From Saccharopolyspora_D taberi (GTDB lineage: Bacteria; Actinomycetota; Actinomycetes; Mycobacteriales; Pseudonocardiaceae), in contig NZ_BAAAUX010000012.1 of NCBI RefSeq assembly GCF_039534165.1, positions 113,248 through 177,247 on the forward strand: a stretch of DNA of 64,000 nt, read 5' to 3'. The position numbers were made by a program, and so were the translations under genes. Below, piece after piece: positions 18,499-26,921 of the stretch (position 1 is its first letter; each line of letters starts with the position of its first letter). Below the pieces are notes generated by a model that was not told the origin of the DNA, did no database searches, and was given only the letters and a program-made list of their open reading frames with translations.

Positions 18499-18716
18499 TC
18501 AGAACCTGTCTTCGGTCTTGAAGCGGCGCAGCCGCTTGGCCCACCTACGCAAAACGACCACCCGCGGGTTCTCAGGCGTTCTCTGGCGAGGACAGCTTTT
18601 TCGCTCGTATTGGACATACGCAGAATCCTTCCGAAGCGGCAGGACCGCTTCGGTCCCGGAGTCAGAGGGCGCCTGAGGTTCCGCCAAGCGACCCAGTGCG
18701 CAAGGTGAGTTCAACA
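18499..18716 (-). repeat. Structured intergenic element, possible dispersed repeat
   Basis: This 218-base stretch interrupts the hut operon. It contains hairpins with a 7-bp stem at 18521-18537 and a 9-bp stem at 18631-18653, both built on the same AAGCGG word. A leftward frame of about 72 codons ends KRLRRFKTEDRF, but it has no ribosome site and no domain. Such units are often annotated as small hypothetical proteins in related genomes. I read it as a REP-like insertion; there is no second copy in this window. Confidence 0.4.
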
Positions 18717-19928
18717 TCAGGCACTCAGATGTTCGAGGACGCGGGCCAGGGCCTGCGCGCCCGACGTGCAGTCGTCGGCCTCGGCGAACTCCTCCGGCGC
18801 GTGGCTCACGCCGGTGGGGTTGCGCACGAACAGCATCGCGGTGGGCACCTCCGCGGCCAGGATTCCCGCGTCGTGCCCCGCGCCGGTCGGCAGAGCGGGC
18901 GCGTGGTCCAGCAGCTCGCTCAGCTCGTCCCGCAACCGCGGCTGGAAGTGCACTGTGTCGCCGTAGGACTCCTCGGTCACCTCGACCGCGCAGCCCTCTT
19001 CTCCGGCGAACCGCTCCGCCAGCCCGGACAGTTCCTCGACCACCGACCGCGTCACGGCGTCGGTGGGCGAACGGGCGTCCAGCCATAAGTCCACTGTGGA
19101 CGCGATGACGTTGGTGCCGCCTGGGTTCGGCACCAGTCTGCCGACGGTGGCGCGGGCGTCCTCGGCCGCTGCCGCCGCGCGGCGCGCCGCGAGCACGAAC
19201 TGCGCGGCGGGCAGCATCGGATCGCGCCGGTCGGAGATCAGCGTCGCCCCGGCGTGGTTTCCCTGGCCGGAGAAGCGGAACCGCCAGCGGCCGTGCGCGA
19301 GGATCGACGACGCCACCGCCACCGGCCGGTCCAGGTCGACCAGCCCGCGGCCCTGCTCGACGTGCAGTTCGACGAACTTCCCGATGCGGCGCAACGCTTC
19401 CTCGTCGCGGCCGACGTGCTCCGGGCGCATCCCGGCGGCGGCCATCGCCTCGGCGAAGCTGACGCCGCCGGGGTCGCGCAGGGAGCGCGCCCGGTCCGGG
19501 TCGATCGTGCCCGCGAGCAGCCGGGAACCCAGGCATGGCACCCCGAACCGGCCGCCTTCCTCCTCGGCGAACACGACGACCGCCAGTGGCCGCCGAGGAA
19601 CGAAACCCTTGGCGCGTAACAGATCCACCGCCGTCAAGGCGCTGACCACGCCCAACGGCCCGTCGAAGGCACCGCCGCCCGGAACCGAGTCCAGGTGGCT
19701 GCCGGTGACGATCGCGTCGTCACCGGGTTCGCCCCACCACGCCCACAGGTTCGCGTTGCGGTCCGCGGTGACCCGCAGCCCGCGCGACTCGGCCTGCTCC
19801 ACGAACCACTCGCGCAGCTCCAGCTCGGCCGGATCGAAGGCGTGGCGGGAGAACCCGCCGCGCCTGCGGTCGGCGCCGACGTCCTCGATCGCCGCCAGCA
19901 GTCCGCTCGGTGTCACCATCCCGGTCAT
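18717..19928 (-). CDS. M20-family amidohydrolase (allantoate/N-carbamoyl amino acid hydrolase type) in hut operon
   Basis: A di-metal amidase of the allantoate amidohydrolase/beta-ureidopropionase group, 403 residues. Metal ligands are visible in GSHLDSVPGGGAFDG, VFAEEEGGRFG, ELHVEQG and the C-terminal GVSHAPEE. Catabolism of allantoin is not otherwise encoded here. Its position between hutU and hutF, and the lack of a HutG deformylase, suggest that it removes the formyl group from N-formyl-L-glutamate; this is inference. The start is ATG 19928, with GAGAGGAGCG upstream; the site may be masked by a hairpin. Confidence 0.85.
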   Translation of the reverse strand: MTGMVTPSGLLAAIEDVGADRRRGGFSRHAFDPAELELREWFVEQAESRGLRVTADRNANLWAWWGEPGDDAIVTGSHLDSVPGGGAFDGPLGVVSALTAVDLLRAKGFVPRRPLAVVVFAEEEGGRFGVPCLGSRLLAGTIDPDRARSLRDPGGVSFAEAMAAAGMRPEHVGRDEEALRRIGKFVELHVEQGRGLVDLDRPVAVASSILAHGRWRFRFSGQGNHAGATLISDRRDPMLPAAQFVLAARRAAAAAEDARATVGRLVPNPGGTNVIASTVDLWLDARSPTDAVTRSVVEELSGLAERFAGEEGCAVEVTEESYGDTVHFQPRLRDELSELLDHAPALPTGAGHDAGILAAEVPTAMLFVRNPTGVSHAPEEFAEADDCTSGAQALARVLEHLSA

Positions 19929-19932
19929 GGCC

Positions 19933-19973
19933 CGCTCCTCTCGCTCGAAAAACCCTCGAATAAAAGAGGAGCG
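19933..19973 (-). promoter_or_regulatory. Hairpin that can hide the M20 gene ribosome site
   Basis: On the minus strand GAGGAGCG (19940-19933), the ribosome site, is complementary to CGCTCCTC at 19973-19966. The 8-bp stem with an AT-rich loop could limit translation of the amidohydrolase relative to hutU. No protein-binding or ligand motif is visible. Confidence 0.35.
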
Positions 19974-20024
19974 AACCCCCGGTTCTGATTCACCCCGTTC
20001 GAGTGATCCTGGATCCGCACGCGG

Positions 20025-21677
20025 TCAGCCCAGGCCCGGAACCCGCACTCCGCGCTCCACCGCGACCTCGCGGGCCCGGTCGTAACCGGCGTCGACGTGG
20101 CGGATCACGCCCATGCCCGGGTCGTTGGTGAGCACCCGCTCCAGCTTCTGCGCCGCGAGCGCGGTGCCGTCGGCGACGGTGACCTGACCGGCGTGCAGCG
20201 ACCGGCCCATGCCGACCCCGCCGCCGTGGTGCAGCGACACCCACGTCGCACCGGAAGCCGTGTTGACCAGGGCGTTCAGCAGCGGCCAGTCCGCGATGGC
20301 GTCCGAGCCGTCGGCCATCCCCTCGGTCTCCCGGTACGGCGAGGCGACCGAACCGCAGTCCAGGTGGTCGCGGCCCAGCACCAGCGGCGCCTTCAGCTCG
20401 CCGGAAGCCACCATCTCGTTGAACCGCAGGCCCGCCTGGTGCCGTTCGCCGTAGCCGAGCCAGCAGATCCGCGCCGGAAGCCCCTGGAACGAGACCTTCT
20501 CGCGGGCCATCCGAATCCACCGGGACAGGTGATCGTTGTCGCCGAACAGGTCGAGGATCGCGTCGTCGGTGGCGGCGATGTCGGCCGGGTCGCCGGACAG
20601 CGCGGCCCACCGGAACGGTCCCTTGCCCTCGCAGAACAGCGGGCGGATGTAGGCGGGCACGAAGCCCGGGTAGTCGAAGGCGCGGTCGTAGCCCGCGAGC
20701 TTCGCCTCGCCGCGCAACGAGTTGCCGTAGTCGAAGACCTCGGCACCGGCGTCGAGGAAACCGACCATCGCCTCCACGTGCTTGGCCATCGAGTCCCGCG
20801 CGCGGTCGGTGAACTCGTCGGGCTTCTTGGCCGCGTAGTCGTCCCAGTCCTCCAGGTCGACGCCCAGCGGCAGGTACGACAGCGGGTCGTGCGCGGAGGT
20901 CTGGTCGGTGACGATGTCGGCCCGCACGCCGCGGCGCAGCAGCTCCGGCAGCACCTCCGCGGCGTTGCCGATCACGGCGACCGAGTACGCGCGCCGCTCG
21001 GCCTTCGCCGCCGTGGCCTTGTCGATCGCCTCGTCCAGGTTCTCGGCGACCTCGTCGAGGTAGCCGTGCCGCACCCGGCGGAGCGCCCGCTCCGGATCGC
21101 ACTCGACGACCAGCGCGACGCCCTCGTTCATGGTCACCGCCAGCGGCTGGGCACCGCCCATCCCGCCGAGACCGGCGGTGATGGTGAGGGTTCCGGCGAG
21201 GCTGCCGCCGAAGCGCTTGGCCGCGACCGCGGCGAAGGTCTCGTAGGTGCCCTGCAGGATGCCCTGGGTGCCGATGTAGATCCAGGAACCGGCGGTCATC
21301 TGGCCGTACATCATCAGGCCGAGCGCGTCGAGGCGGCGGAACTCCGGCCAGTTCGCCCAGTCGCCGACCAGGTTGGAGTTCGCGATCAGCACCCGGGGCG
21401 CCCATTCGTGGGTGCGCAGCACCCCGACGGGTTTGCCGGACTGCACCAGCAGCGTCTCGTCCTCGCCGAGCGTGGTCAGCTCTCGCACGATGGAGTCGAA
21501 GCTGGCCCAGTTCCGCGCGGCCTTCCCGGTCCCGCCGTAGACGACCAGGTCGTCCGGCCGCTCGGCGACCTCGGGATCGAGGTTGTTCTGCAACATCCGC
21601 AGCGGAGCTTCGGTGCTCCAGCTGCGCGCGGTGAGCGCGGGCCCGCGCGGGGAACGCACAGGTCGGGCGGAACTCAT
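20025..21677 (-). CDS. hutU: Urocanate hydratase
   Basis: Urocanase adds water to urocanate using tightly bound NAD+ to form imidazolone propionate. Family blocks are DLVVYGGTGKAARNW, GGMGGAQPLAVTMN (nucleotide binding), WLGYGERHQAGLRFNEMV and DHLDCGSVASPYRETE. The product has 550 residues, the normal length. The ATG overlaps the hutH stop in ATGA, so the first two steps are translationally coupled. The stop is followed by a 96-base gap before the M20 gene. Confidence 0.97.
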   Translation of the reverse strand: MSSARPVRSPRGPALTARSWSTEAPLRMLQNNLDPEVAERPDDLVVYGGTGKAARNWASFDSIVRELTTLGEDETLLVQSGKPVGVLRTHEWAPRVLIANSNLVGDWANWPEFRRLDALGLMMYGQMTAGSWIYIGTQGILQGTYETFAAVAAKRFGGSLAGTLTITAGLGGMGGAQPLAVTMNEGVALVVECDPERALRRVRHGYLDEVAENLDEAIDKATAAKAERRAYSVAVIGNAAEVLPELLRRGVRADIVTDQTSAHDPLSYLPLGVDLEDWDDYAAKKPDEFTDRARDSMAKHVEAMVGFLDAGAEVFDYGNSLRGEAKLAGYDRAFDYPGFVPAYIRPLFCEGKGPFRWAALSGDPADIAATDDAILDLFGDNDHLSRWIRMAREKVSFQGLPARICWLGYGERHQAGLRFNEMVASGELKAPLVLGRDHLDCGSVASPYRETEGMADGSDAIADWPLLNALVNTASGATWVSLHHGGGVGMGRSLHAGQVTVADGTALAAQKLERVLTNDPGMGVIRHVDAGYDRAREVAVERGVRVPGLG

Positions 21678-23203
21678 GACAGCCTCCCGGCAAGTTCGTC
21701 GGCGATCTCTCCGGAGCGGATCAGGTCCTCGGCGGCGGCGATCTCGGGTGCGATGTGGCGGTCCGGCCCGGGGCCGGGGACGCGGCGGCGCAGCAGGTCG
21801 CGGACCGCGCCGGTGGCCGGGGACGGCGTCAGCGGGGCCCGCAGGTCCAGCGCCCGCGCGGCGGTCAGCAGCTCGACGGCGAGCACCGTGGTCAGACCGT
21901 CGATCCCGCGGCGCAGCTTGCGCGCCGCGTGCCAGCCCATGGAGACGTGGTCCTCCTGCATCGCGCTGGTGGGGATGGAGTCCACCGACGCGGGCGCGGC
22001 CAGCCGCTTGAGCTCGCTGACCATCCCGGCCTGGGTGTAGTGGGCGATCATGTGCCCGGAGTCGACGCCGGGATCGTCGGCGAGGAACGCGGGCAGCCCG
22101 TGCGAGCGGGCCACGTCGAGCATCCGGTCGGTGCGGCGCTCGGCCATGCTGGCGACGTCGGCGAGCGGGATCGCGAGGAAGTCCAGGGCGTAGGCCAGCG
22201 GCGCGCCGTGGAAGTTGCCGTTGGACTCGACGCGGCCGTCGTCGAGCACCACCGGGTTGTCGATCGCCGCGGCGAGTTCCCGCTCCGCCACGGCCTCGGT
22301 GTGCGCGACGGTGTCGCGGGCGGCGCCGTGCACCTGCGGCGCGCAGCGCAGCGAGTACGCGTCCTGGACGCGGGGGCAGTCCGGACCGCGGTGGCTGGCC
22401 ACGATCGGCGAGTCCGCCAGCAGCGCGGCGATCCGCGCAGCGGAGACCGCCTGGCCGGGGTGCGGGCGCAGGGCGTGCAGGTCGGCGGCGAACACGCGGT
22501 CGGTGCCGAGCAGGGCTTCGATGCTCATCGCGGCGGTGACGTCGGCGATGTCGAGCAGCGCGTTGAGGTCGTGCTGGGCCAGCACGAGCATGCCGAGCAT
22601 GCCGTCGGTGCCGTTGGTCAGCGCCAGGCCCTCCTTCTCGGCCAGCACGATCGGCTCGATCCCGGCCTCGGCCAGCGCCTCGGCTGCCGGGCGCCGCCTG
22701 CCCTCGGCGTCGGTGACCTCGCCCTCGCCGGTCAGCGCGAGCGCGGCCGACGCCAGCGGCGCGAGGTCGCCGGAACAGCCCAGCGAGCCGTACTCGTGCA
22801 CGATCGGCACGATCCCGGCGTTGAGCATCGCCGCCAGCGACCGCGCGGTCTCCAGCCGCACGCCGGTCCGCCCGGTGGCGACCGTGTGCAGGCGCAGCAG
22901 CATCAGCGCCCGCACGACCTCGGGCTCGACCTCCGCTCCCGCGCCCGCCGCGTGCGACCGCACGAACGACTTCTGGAGCGCGGTGCGGCGGTCCTGCGGG
23001 ATGTGCCGCACGGCGAGCGCGCCGAACCCGGTCGACACGCCGTAGGTGGGGTTCGGGTCGGCGGCGAGCGCCTCGATGTGCTTGCGGGTGGTCGCGATGC
23101 CGTGCTCGGCGGCGGCGGTGAGGTGCACCCCGGCGCGCCCCCGCGCGATGTCGACCACCTGGCCGCGGGTCAGTGGCTCCGGGCCGATCGGAATGTGCTG
23201 CAT
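21674..23203 (-). CDS. hutH: Histidine ammonia-lyase
   Basis: HutH removes ammonia from L-histidine to make urocanate. It belongs to the MIO lyase family: the prosthetic group forms from a tripeptide which here is Cys-Ser-Gly in YGSLGCSGDLAPLA, in place of the better known Ala-Ser-Gly. Other blocks are PTYGVSTGFGALA near the N-terminus and GNFHGAPLAYALDF. It has 509 residues. It starts at ATG 23203, has no clear ribosome site, and is divergent from the IclR regulator; an inverted repeat lies between them. Confidence 0.96.
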   Translation of the reverse strand: MQHIPIGPEPLTRGQVVDIARGRAGVHLTAAAEHGIATTRKHIEALAADPNPTYGVSTGFGALAVRHIPQDRRTALQKSFVRSHAAGAGAEVEPEVVRALMLLRLHTVATGRTGVRLETARSLAAMLNAGIVPIVHEYGSLGCSGDLAPLASAALALTGEGEVTDAEGRRRPAAEALAEAGIEPIVLAEKEGLALTNGTDGMLGMLVLAQHDLNALLDIADVTAAMSIEALLGTDRVFAADLHALRPHPGQAVSAARIAALLADSPIVASHRGPDCPRVQDAYSLRCAPQVHGAARDTVAHTEAVAERELAAAIDNPVVLDDGRVESNGNFHGAPLAYALDFLAIPLADVASMAERRTDRMLDVARSHGLPAFLADDPGVDSGHMIAHYTQAGMVSELKRLAAPASVDSIPTSAMQEDHVSMGWHAARKLRRGIDGLTTVLAVELLTAARALDLRAPLTPSPATGAVRDLLRRRVPGPGPDRHIAPEIAAAEDLIRSGEIADELAGRLS

Positions 23204-23257
23204 GCGTCCATACCAACCTGGCAGACGCCGTGGCAGAAGCCCGGTTAGAGTGACTTC

Positions 23258-23273
23258 GTCTGGGATTCCAGAC
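23258..23273. promoter_or_regulatory. Candidate operator between hutH and its regulator
   Basis: GTCTGG at 23258-23263 and CCAGAC at 23268-23273 form a perfect palindrome around GATT. The core TGGGATTCCA resembles sites bound by IclR-family proteins. It sits 14 bases before the regulator start and 55 bases upstream of hutH, suited to controlling both directions. Confidence 0.5.
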
Positions 23274-23286
23274 CGAGGAGGAGCGA

Positions 23287-24069
23287 GTGGGCGAGAGCAG
23301 CGACGTGCCCGCGCTGCGCCGCGGGCTGGCCATCCTGAGCGTGCTCGCGGGCCGGGCGGGCCCGGTGTCGGCCGGGGTGATCGCCCGCGAGCTGGCGCTG
23401 CCCCGCTCGACCACCTACCACCTGCTCTCGGAGCTGGTCGCGGCCGGATTCGTGACCCACCTGCCGGAGGAACGCCGCTACGGGCTGGGCGTCGCGGCCT
23501 TCGAGCTGGGCTCGGCCTACCTGCGCCACGACCCGCTGGAGCGGCTCGCCGGACCGCTGCTGCGCAAGCTGGTCGACCAGGTGGGCCGCACCGCGCACCT
23601 CGGCGTCCTGCACGGCGACGAGTCGCTGTACCTGATCAAGGAGCGCCCGTCCCAGCCGCAGACCCTGGTCACCGAGGTCGGGGTGCGGTTGCCCGGGCAG
23701 CTGACCGCTTCCGGGCGCTCGATGCTCGCCCACCTGCCCGCCGCCCAGGTCCGCGCGCTGTTCCCGTCCACCTCGCGGTTCCTGCTGCGCACCGAGCGCG
23801 GCCCGCGCAACCTGCCCGAGCTCCGCCGCCTGCTGGCCGCCGAACGGCGGCTCGGCTGGGCCGTCGAGGACGGCTACGTCACCGCGGGCTTCGCCTCCGT
23901 CGCCGCGCCCGTCTTCGACTACAACGGCAGGCCCACCGCCTCGATCAGCGTCACCTTCCGCCACGTCTGCGACACCCCCGAACCCTGCGGGCGGACATGG
24001 CCGGACCTCGCCCACCAGGTCCGCCGCACCGCGGAGGAGCTGACCACCCGGATCGGCGGTCACGGCTAG
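23287..24069 (+). CDS. IclR-family regulator, probable hut operon regulator
   Basis: A 260-residue regulator with a winged-helix domain at about residues 8-65 (PALRRGLAILSVLAGRAGPV, ARELALPRSTTYHLLSEL) and an IclR effector domain after residue 80. GTG 23287 has a strong GAGGAGGAG ribosome site at 23275-23283. It is divergent from hutH with an 83-base gap containing a palindrome. By position it probably senses a histidine pathway intermediate such as urocanate; the ligand is inferred. Confidence 0.9.
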   Translation: MGESSDVPALRRGLAILSVLAGRAGPVSAGVIARELALPRSTTYHLLSELVAAGFVTHLPEERRYGLGVAAFELGSAYLRHDPLERLAGPLLRKLVDQVGRTAHLGVLHGDESLYLIKERPSQPQTLVTEVGVRLPGQLTASGRSMLAHLPAAQVRALFPSTSRFLLRTERGPRNLPELRRLLAAERRLGWAVEDGYVTAGFASVAAPVFDYNGRPTASISVTFRHVCDTPEPCGRTWPDLAHQVRRTAEELTTRIGGHG

Positions 24070-24107
24070 GAATTCGCGTCCCCCGTTCGGGAACCGCGGG
24101 CAGCGGC

Positions 24108-24113
24108 TAGCGT
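24108..24113 (+). promoter_or_regulatory. Candidate -10 for the transposase-like gene
   Basis: TAGCGT lies six bases before GTG 24120. With no ribosome site in between, this would give a leaderless message. The remnant may therefore still be transcribed. Confidence 0.35.
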
Positions 24114-24119
24114 TCTCCA

Positions 24120-25286
24120 GTGCGCCAGACGCAGGTAGCACTGGGGGAAGATCTACTTTTGGACCCGCCGGAGCCGCGACTTCCCGTGCCTTCGCTCCTC
24201 CGGGGCGCCGGCCGGTTCGACCACGTCGCCGCCCGCCTGGGCGACGCCTGCGGCGAGCTGGAGGCCGTGCTCGGCAACGGCGAACTGCTGGCCGGGCTCC
24301 GGATCGCGGCCCGGCCTCCCGAGTTCGACCTGCTGATCCGGGAGATCGACGGGCTCTCCTCGGTCCAGGCGCTGGGACTTTCCTACGAGGTGGTCGAGCC
24401 CGGTCCCAGCGGGGTGCGGGAGCTGGTCCGCGCGGTCGACCAGCTCACCGCGATCTCCGCGCTCGGGATGCCCGAGGCGCTGTTCAGCGGGATTCCGGAG
24501 AAGTTCGTGCGGTCCTGGTCCGAACGGGCGGCGCGGTCGCACGCCGGTGAGCTGGGCAGGTTGCCCAGGGAGGTCCGGGTGACGTTGCTGGCCGCGCTCT
24601 GCGTGGTCCGGCGCCGCGAGCTCGTCGACGTCGTGGCCGATGTGCTGGTGGGGCTCGTCCACCACCTCCGGGCGCGGATCGAGCAGCGGTTGCGGCGGGA
24701 TCCGCCCGAGCTCGACGGGCTCGGCAGGGACGCGCTGCTGCGGCTGCTGGAGGCCGCGCTGGACCGGCCCGACTCACCGGTGCGGTCGGTGCTCTACCCG
24801 ATCGTGGACGAGGACTCGATGCGCTCGGTGGTCGAGGAGGCCAGGGAGGTCGAGCCGTCGAAGCGCGCCGTGCTGCGCAGCGTCTACTCGCCGTACTACC
24901 AGCAGGTGCTGGCCCTTCTGCTGGGAACGCTGGAGTTCCGCTGCCTGAGCACGCGGCGCTGGCCGCTGATGGCCGCGCTCGGCGAACTGGCCGGCGACTA
25001 CACGTCGACCTGGGGCACCCCGCGCCGCTACGAACCGGACCTGCTGGTGCCTGTCGACGGCATCGTGCCGGCCGCCTGGCGCGACGCGGTGATCGACCGG
25101 AGCGCGCGCGTCGACCGGGTGCTCTACGGCCTGTGCGTGCTGACCTCGCTGCACGATGCGTTGGGCAGCAAGGAGATCTGCGTCGCGGAGGCGGACCGGT
25201 GGGGACCGTCCGCCGGGGAGCTGGTCCGGATCGCCTCGGGCGGGACCGCCGACGACGTCATCGCGTGGCCGGGCGGTCCCGCGTGA
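24120..25286 (+). pseudogene. Tn3-family transposase remnant lacking the catalytic domain
   Basis: The 388-residue frame looks like the N-terminal and middle part of a Tn3-type TnpA. The block LLAALCVVRRRELVDVVADV matches the style of the helical region seen in these transposases, and the C-terminal LHDALGSKEICVAEADRW matches their short domain that precedes the DDE core. Intact proteins have near 1000 residues; here the frame ends before the catalytic Asp/Asp/Glu region. No terminal inverted repeats or resolvase are seen. The frame is intact over its length, so a domesticated protein is possible. The assignment is by motif resemblance only. Confidence 0.55.
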
Positions 25287-25296
25287 GGTCGTGGAC

Positions 25297-26169
25297 TCAA
25301 ATCCCCGCGACGAAGGTCTTGGCGACGTCAGCCGGATTGGCCTTGTCGACCTCCAGCTGCTTGTTCAGCTCGGTGAGCTTGTCGGTGGTCAGCGCCGCCG
25401 ACACCTTGTTCAGCACGTCGACCTGCTCCGGCTTGAGCGCGCCCTTGCGCACCAGCGGGACGACGTTCTGCGCCGGGAACATGTTCTTCGGGTCTTCGAG
25501 CTTGACCAGGTTGTTCTGCTGGATCTGCGACGAGGTGGTGAACAGGTTGGCCACCTGCACCTGGCCGCCGGTCAGCGCGTCGACGGTGATGCTTCCCGCC
25601 TCCACGCTGCGGATCTCCTTGAACTTGCAGCCGTAGAGCTCGCCGATCTTGGCCTCCCAGCGCGACTTCCACTCCGCCGGGGCGCCCAGCACGAACTCGC
25701 CGCAGCGCGGTCCGAGGTCGGCCATCGAGCGCACGCCGGTGCCGGCGGTCCCGGCCGTCACGGTCAGCACGTCGGAGTCCTCGGCGGGCGACTGCTCCAG
25801 CAGGTCCAGCTCGGCGGGCAGCTTGCCCTTGAGCTCCCCGTAGACCGCCTGCGACTCGGTGGCGGGCGCCTGCTGGTCCAGGTAGGCCAGCAGGTTGCCG
25901 GTGTAGTCCGGCACGACCGTCAGCTCGCCGCTCTTGACCGCGTTGACGTAGAACTCGCGGGCGCCGATGCGCGGCTTGGTCTGCACCTCGGTGCCGCTGG
26001 AGCGCAGCGCCTCGGCGTAGATCTCCATCAGCAGCTCGCTCTCGGCGAAGTCTGCCGAGCCCAGGACAACCTGGTCGCCCTGCGCCCTGCTCGCCTCCAG
26101 GGGGTCCTGCGAACCGCAGCCGGTCAGGGCCAGTGCCGCCACCGCGGCGAAGGCCAGCAACCGCTTCAT
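25297..26169 (-). CDS. Glycine betaine/choline-type ABC transporter substrate-binding lipoprotein
   Basis: A 290-residue exported lipoprotein: signal MKRLLAFAAVAALALTGCGS with lipobox LTGC. The mature part starts QVVLGSADFAESELLMEIYA, typical of OpuC/ProX-type binding proteins for quaternary amines. It is the fourth gene of its operon, and its ATG overlaps the permease stop. GAGGAGGAATTC precedes the start. Together with two permeases and an ATPase it forms an osmoprotectant importer; the precise ligand (glycine betaine, choline, carnitine) is not determined by sequence. Confidence 0.9.
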   Translation of the reverse strand: MKRLLAFAAVAALALTGCGSQDPLEASRAQGDQVVLGSADFAESELLMEIYAEALRSSGTEVQTKPRIGAREFYVNAVKSGELTVVPDYTGNLLAYLDQQAPATESQAVYGELKGKLPAELDLLEQSPAEDSDVLTVTAGTAGTGVRSMADLGPRCGEFVLGAPAEWKSRWEAKIGELYGCKFKEIRSVEAGSITVDALTGGQVQVANLFTTSSQIQQNNLVKLEDPKNMFPAQNVVPLVRKGALKPEQVDVLNKVSAALTTDKLTELNKQLEVDKANPADVAKTFVAGI

Positions 26170-26921
26170 GAATTCCTCCTCGGTGTCTTGCGGGCCACCC
26201 GCACCCGGTCGGAGCTGGTGAGCCGGTGGAGGAATGGTGGCCCACCATTCCTCCTCTTCCGGGTGGCCAGCGCCAGACCTCGGGGGATCAGTCCGCGGGA
26301 CGCTCCGGCCAGCACGAGATCGAGCACCACGGCCAGCAGCGCGATCATGATCGCGGCACCGGCCATCTGCGCGTAATCGCTGATCTTCAGGCCGTCCAGC
26401 AGGATGCGGCCCAGTCCGCCGAGGCCGACGTAGGCCGCGACGGCGGCGGTGGCGACGACCTGCAGCATCGCGCTGCGCACGCCGCCGAGCAGCAGCGGCA
26501 GCGCGTTGGGCAGTTCCACCTGCCACAGCCGCTGCCGGGACGTCATGCCCATGCCCTTCGCCGCGTCGACGGCGTCGGCGGGGGCGTTGATGATCCCGGC
26601 GTAGGCGCCGGAGACGATCGCGGGGATCGCCAGGATCACCAGGCCCGCGAGCGCTGGTCCCTCGCCGAGGCCGAAGAACAGCACCAGCAGGGTCACCAGG
26701 CCCAGCGTGGGCAGGGCGCGCATGGCGTTGCCCAGGCCGACGACCAGCACCGAGCCGCGCCCGGTGTGTCCGATGTAGACGCCGAGCGGGACGGCGACCA
26801 GCGAGGCGATCGCGACCGACACCACGCAGTAGTACAGGTGCGCCAGCGCCTGGGCCGGGATCCCGCCGGGGCCGCTCCAGTTCGCCGGGTCGGTCAGCCA
26901 GGCCACCAGTTCCGCGATCAC
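26166..26921 (-). CDS. Osmoprotectant ABC transporter permease (second)
   Basis: A membrane protein of 251 residues with about six hydrophobic segments and the permease signature around AAKGMGMTSRQRLWQVELPNA. GTG 26921 overlaps the stop of the first permease by four bases; its own stop overlaps the lipoprotein start. The C-terminal tail after about residue 215 is charged (RKRRNGGPPFLHRL) and is encoded by a perfect palindrome, so this tail may be a late addition. It pairs with the other permease to form the membrane channel. Confidence 0.9.
   Translation of the reverse strand: MIAELVAWLTDPANWSGPGGIPAQALAHLYYCVVSVAIASLVAVPLGVYIGHTGRGSVLVVGLGNAMRALPTLGLVTLLVLFFGLGEGPALAGLVILAIPAIVSGAYAGIINAPADAVDAAKGMGMTSRQRLWQVELPNALPLLLGGVRSAMLQVVATAAVAAYVGLGGLGRILLDGLKISDYAQMAGAAIMIALLAVVLDLVLAGASRGLIPRGLALATRKRRNGGPPFLHRLTSSDRVRVARKTPRRNS
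26228..26254. repeat. Perfect 27-bp palindrome inside a permease gene
   Basis: Arms of 13 bases (26228-26240 and 26242-26254) surround one central C. The sequence contains GGAGGAATGG, a ribosome-site-like word, on both strands. In the message it would form a very stable hairpin about 60 bases before the lipoprotein start. Confidence 0.8.

Noticed and set aside
18499..18716. A 72-codon gene in the hut gap
   Set aside because: No ribosome site, hairpin-rich, no domain; listed as a repeat-like element instead.
20025..23414. A single very long minus-strand frame spanning hutU and part of hutH
   Set aside because: The portion before 21677 is a shadow of hutH in another frame; hutU begins at ATG 21677.
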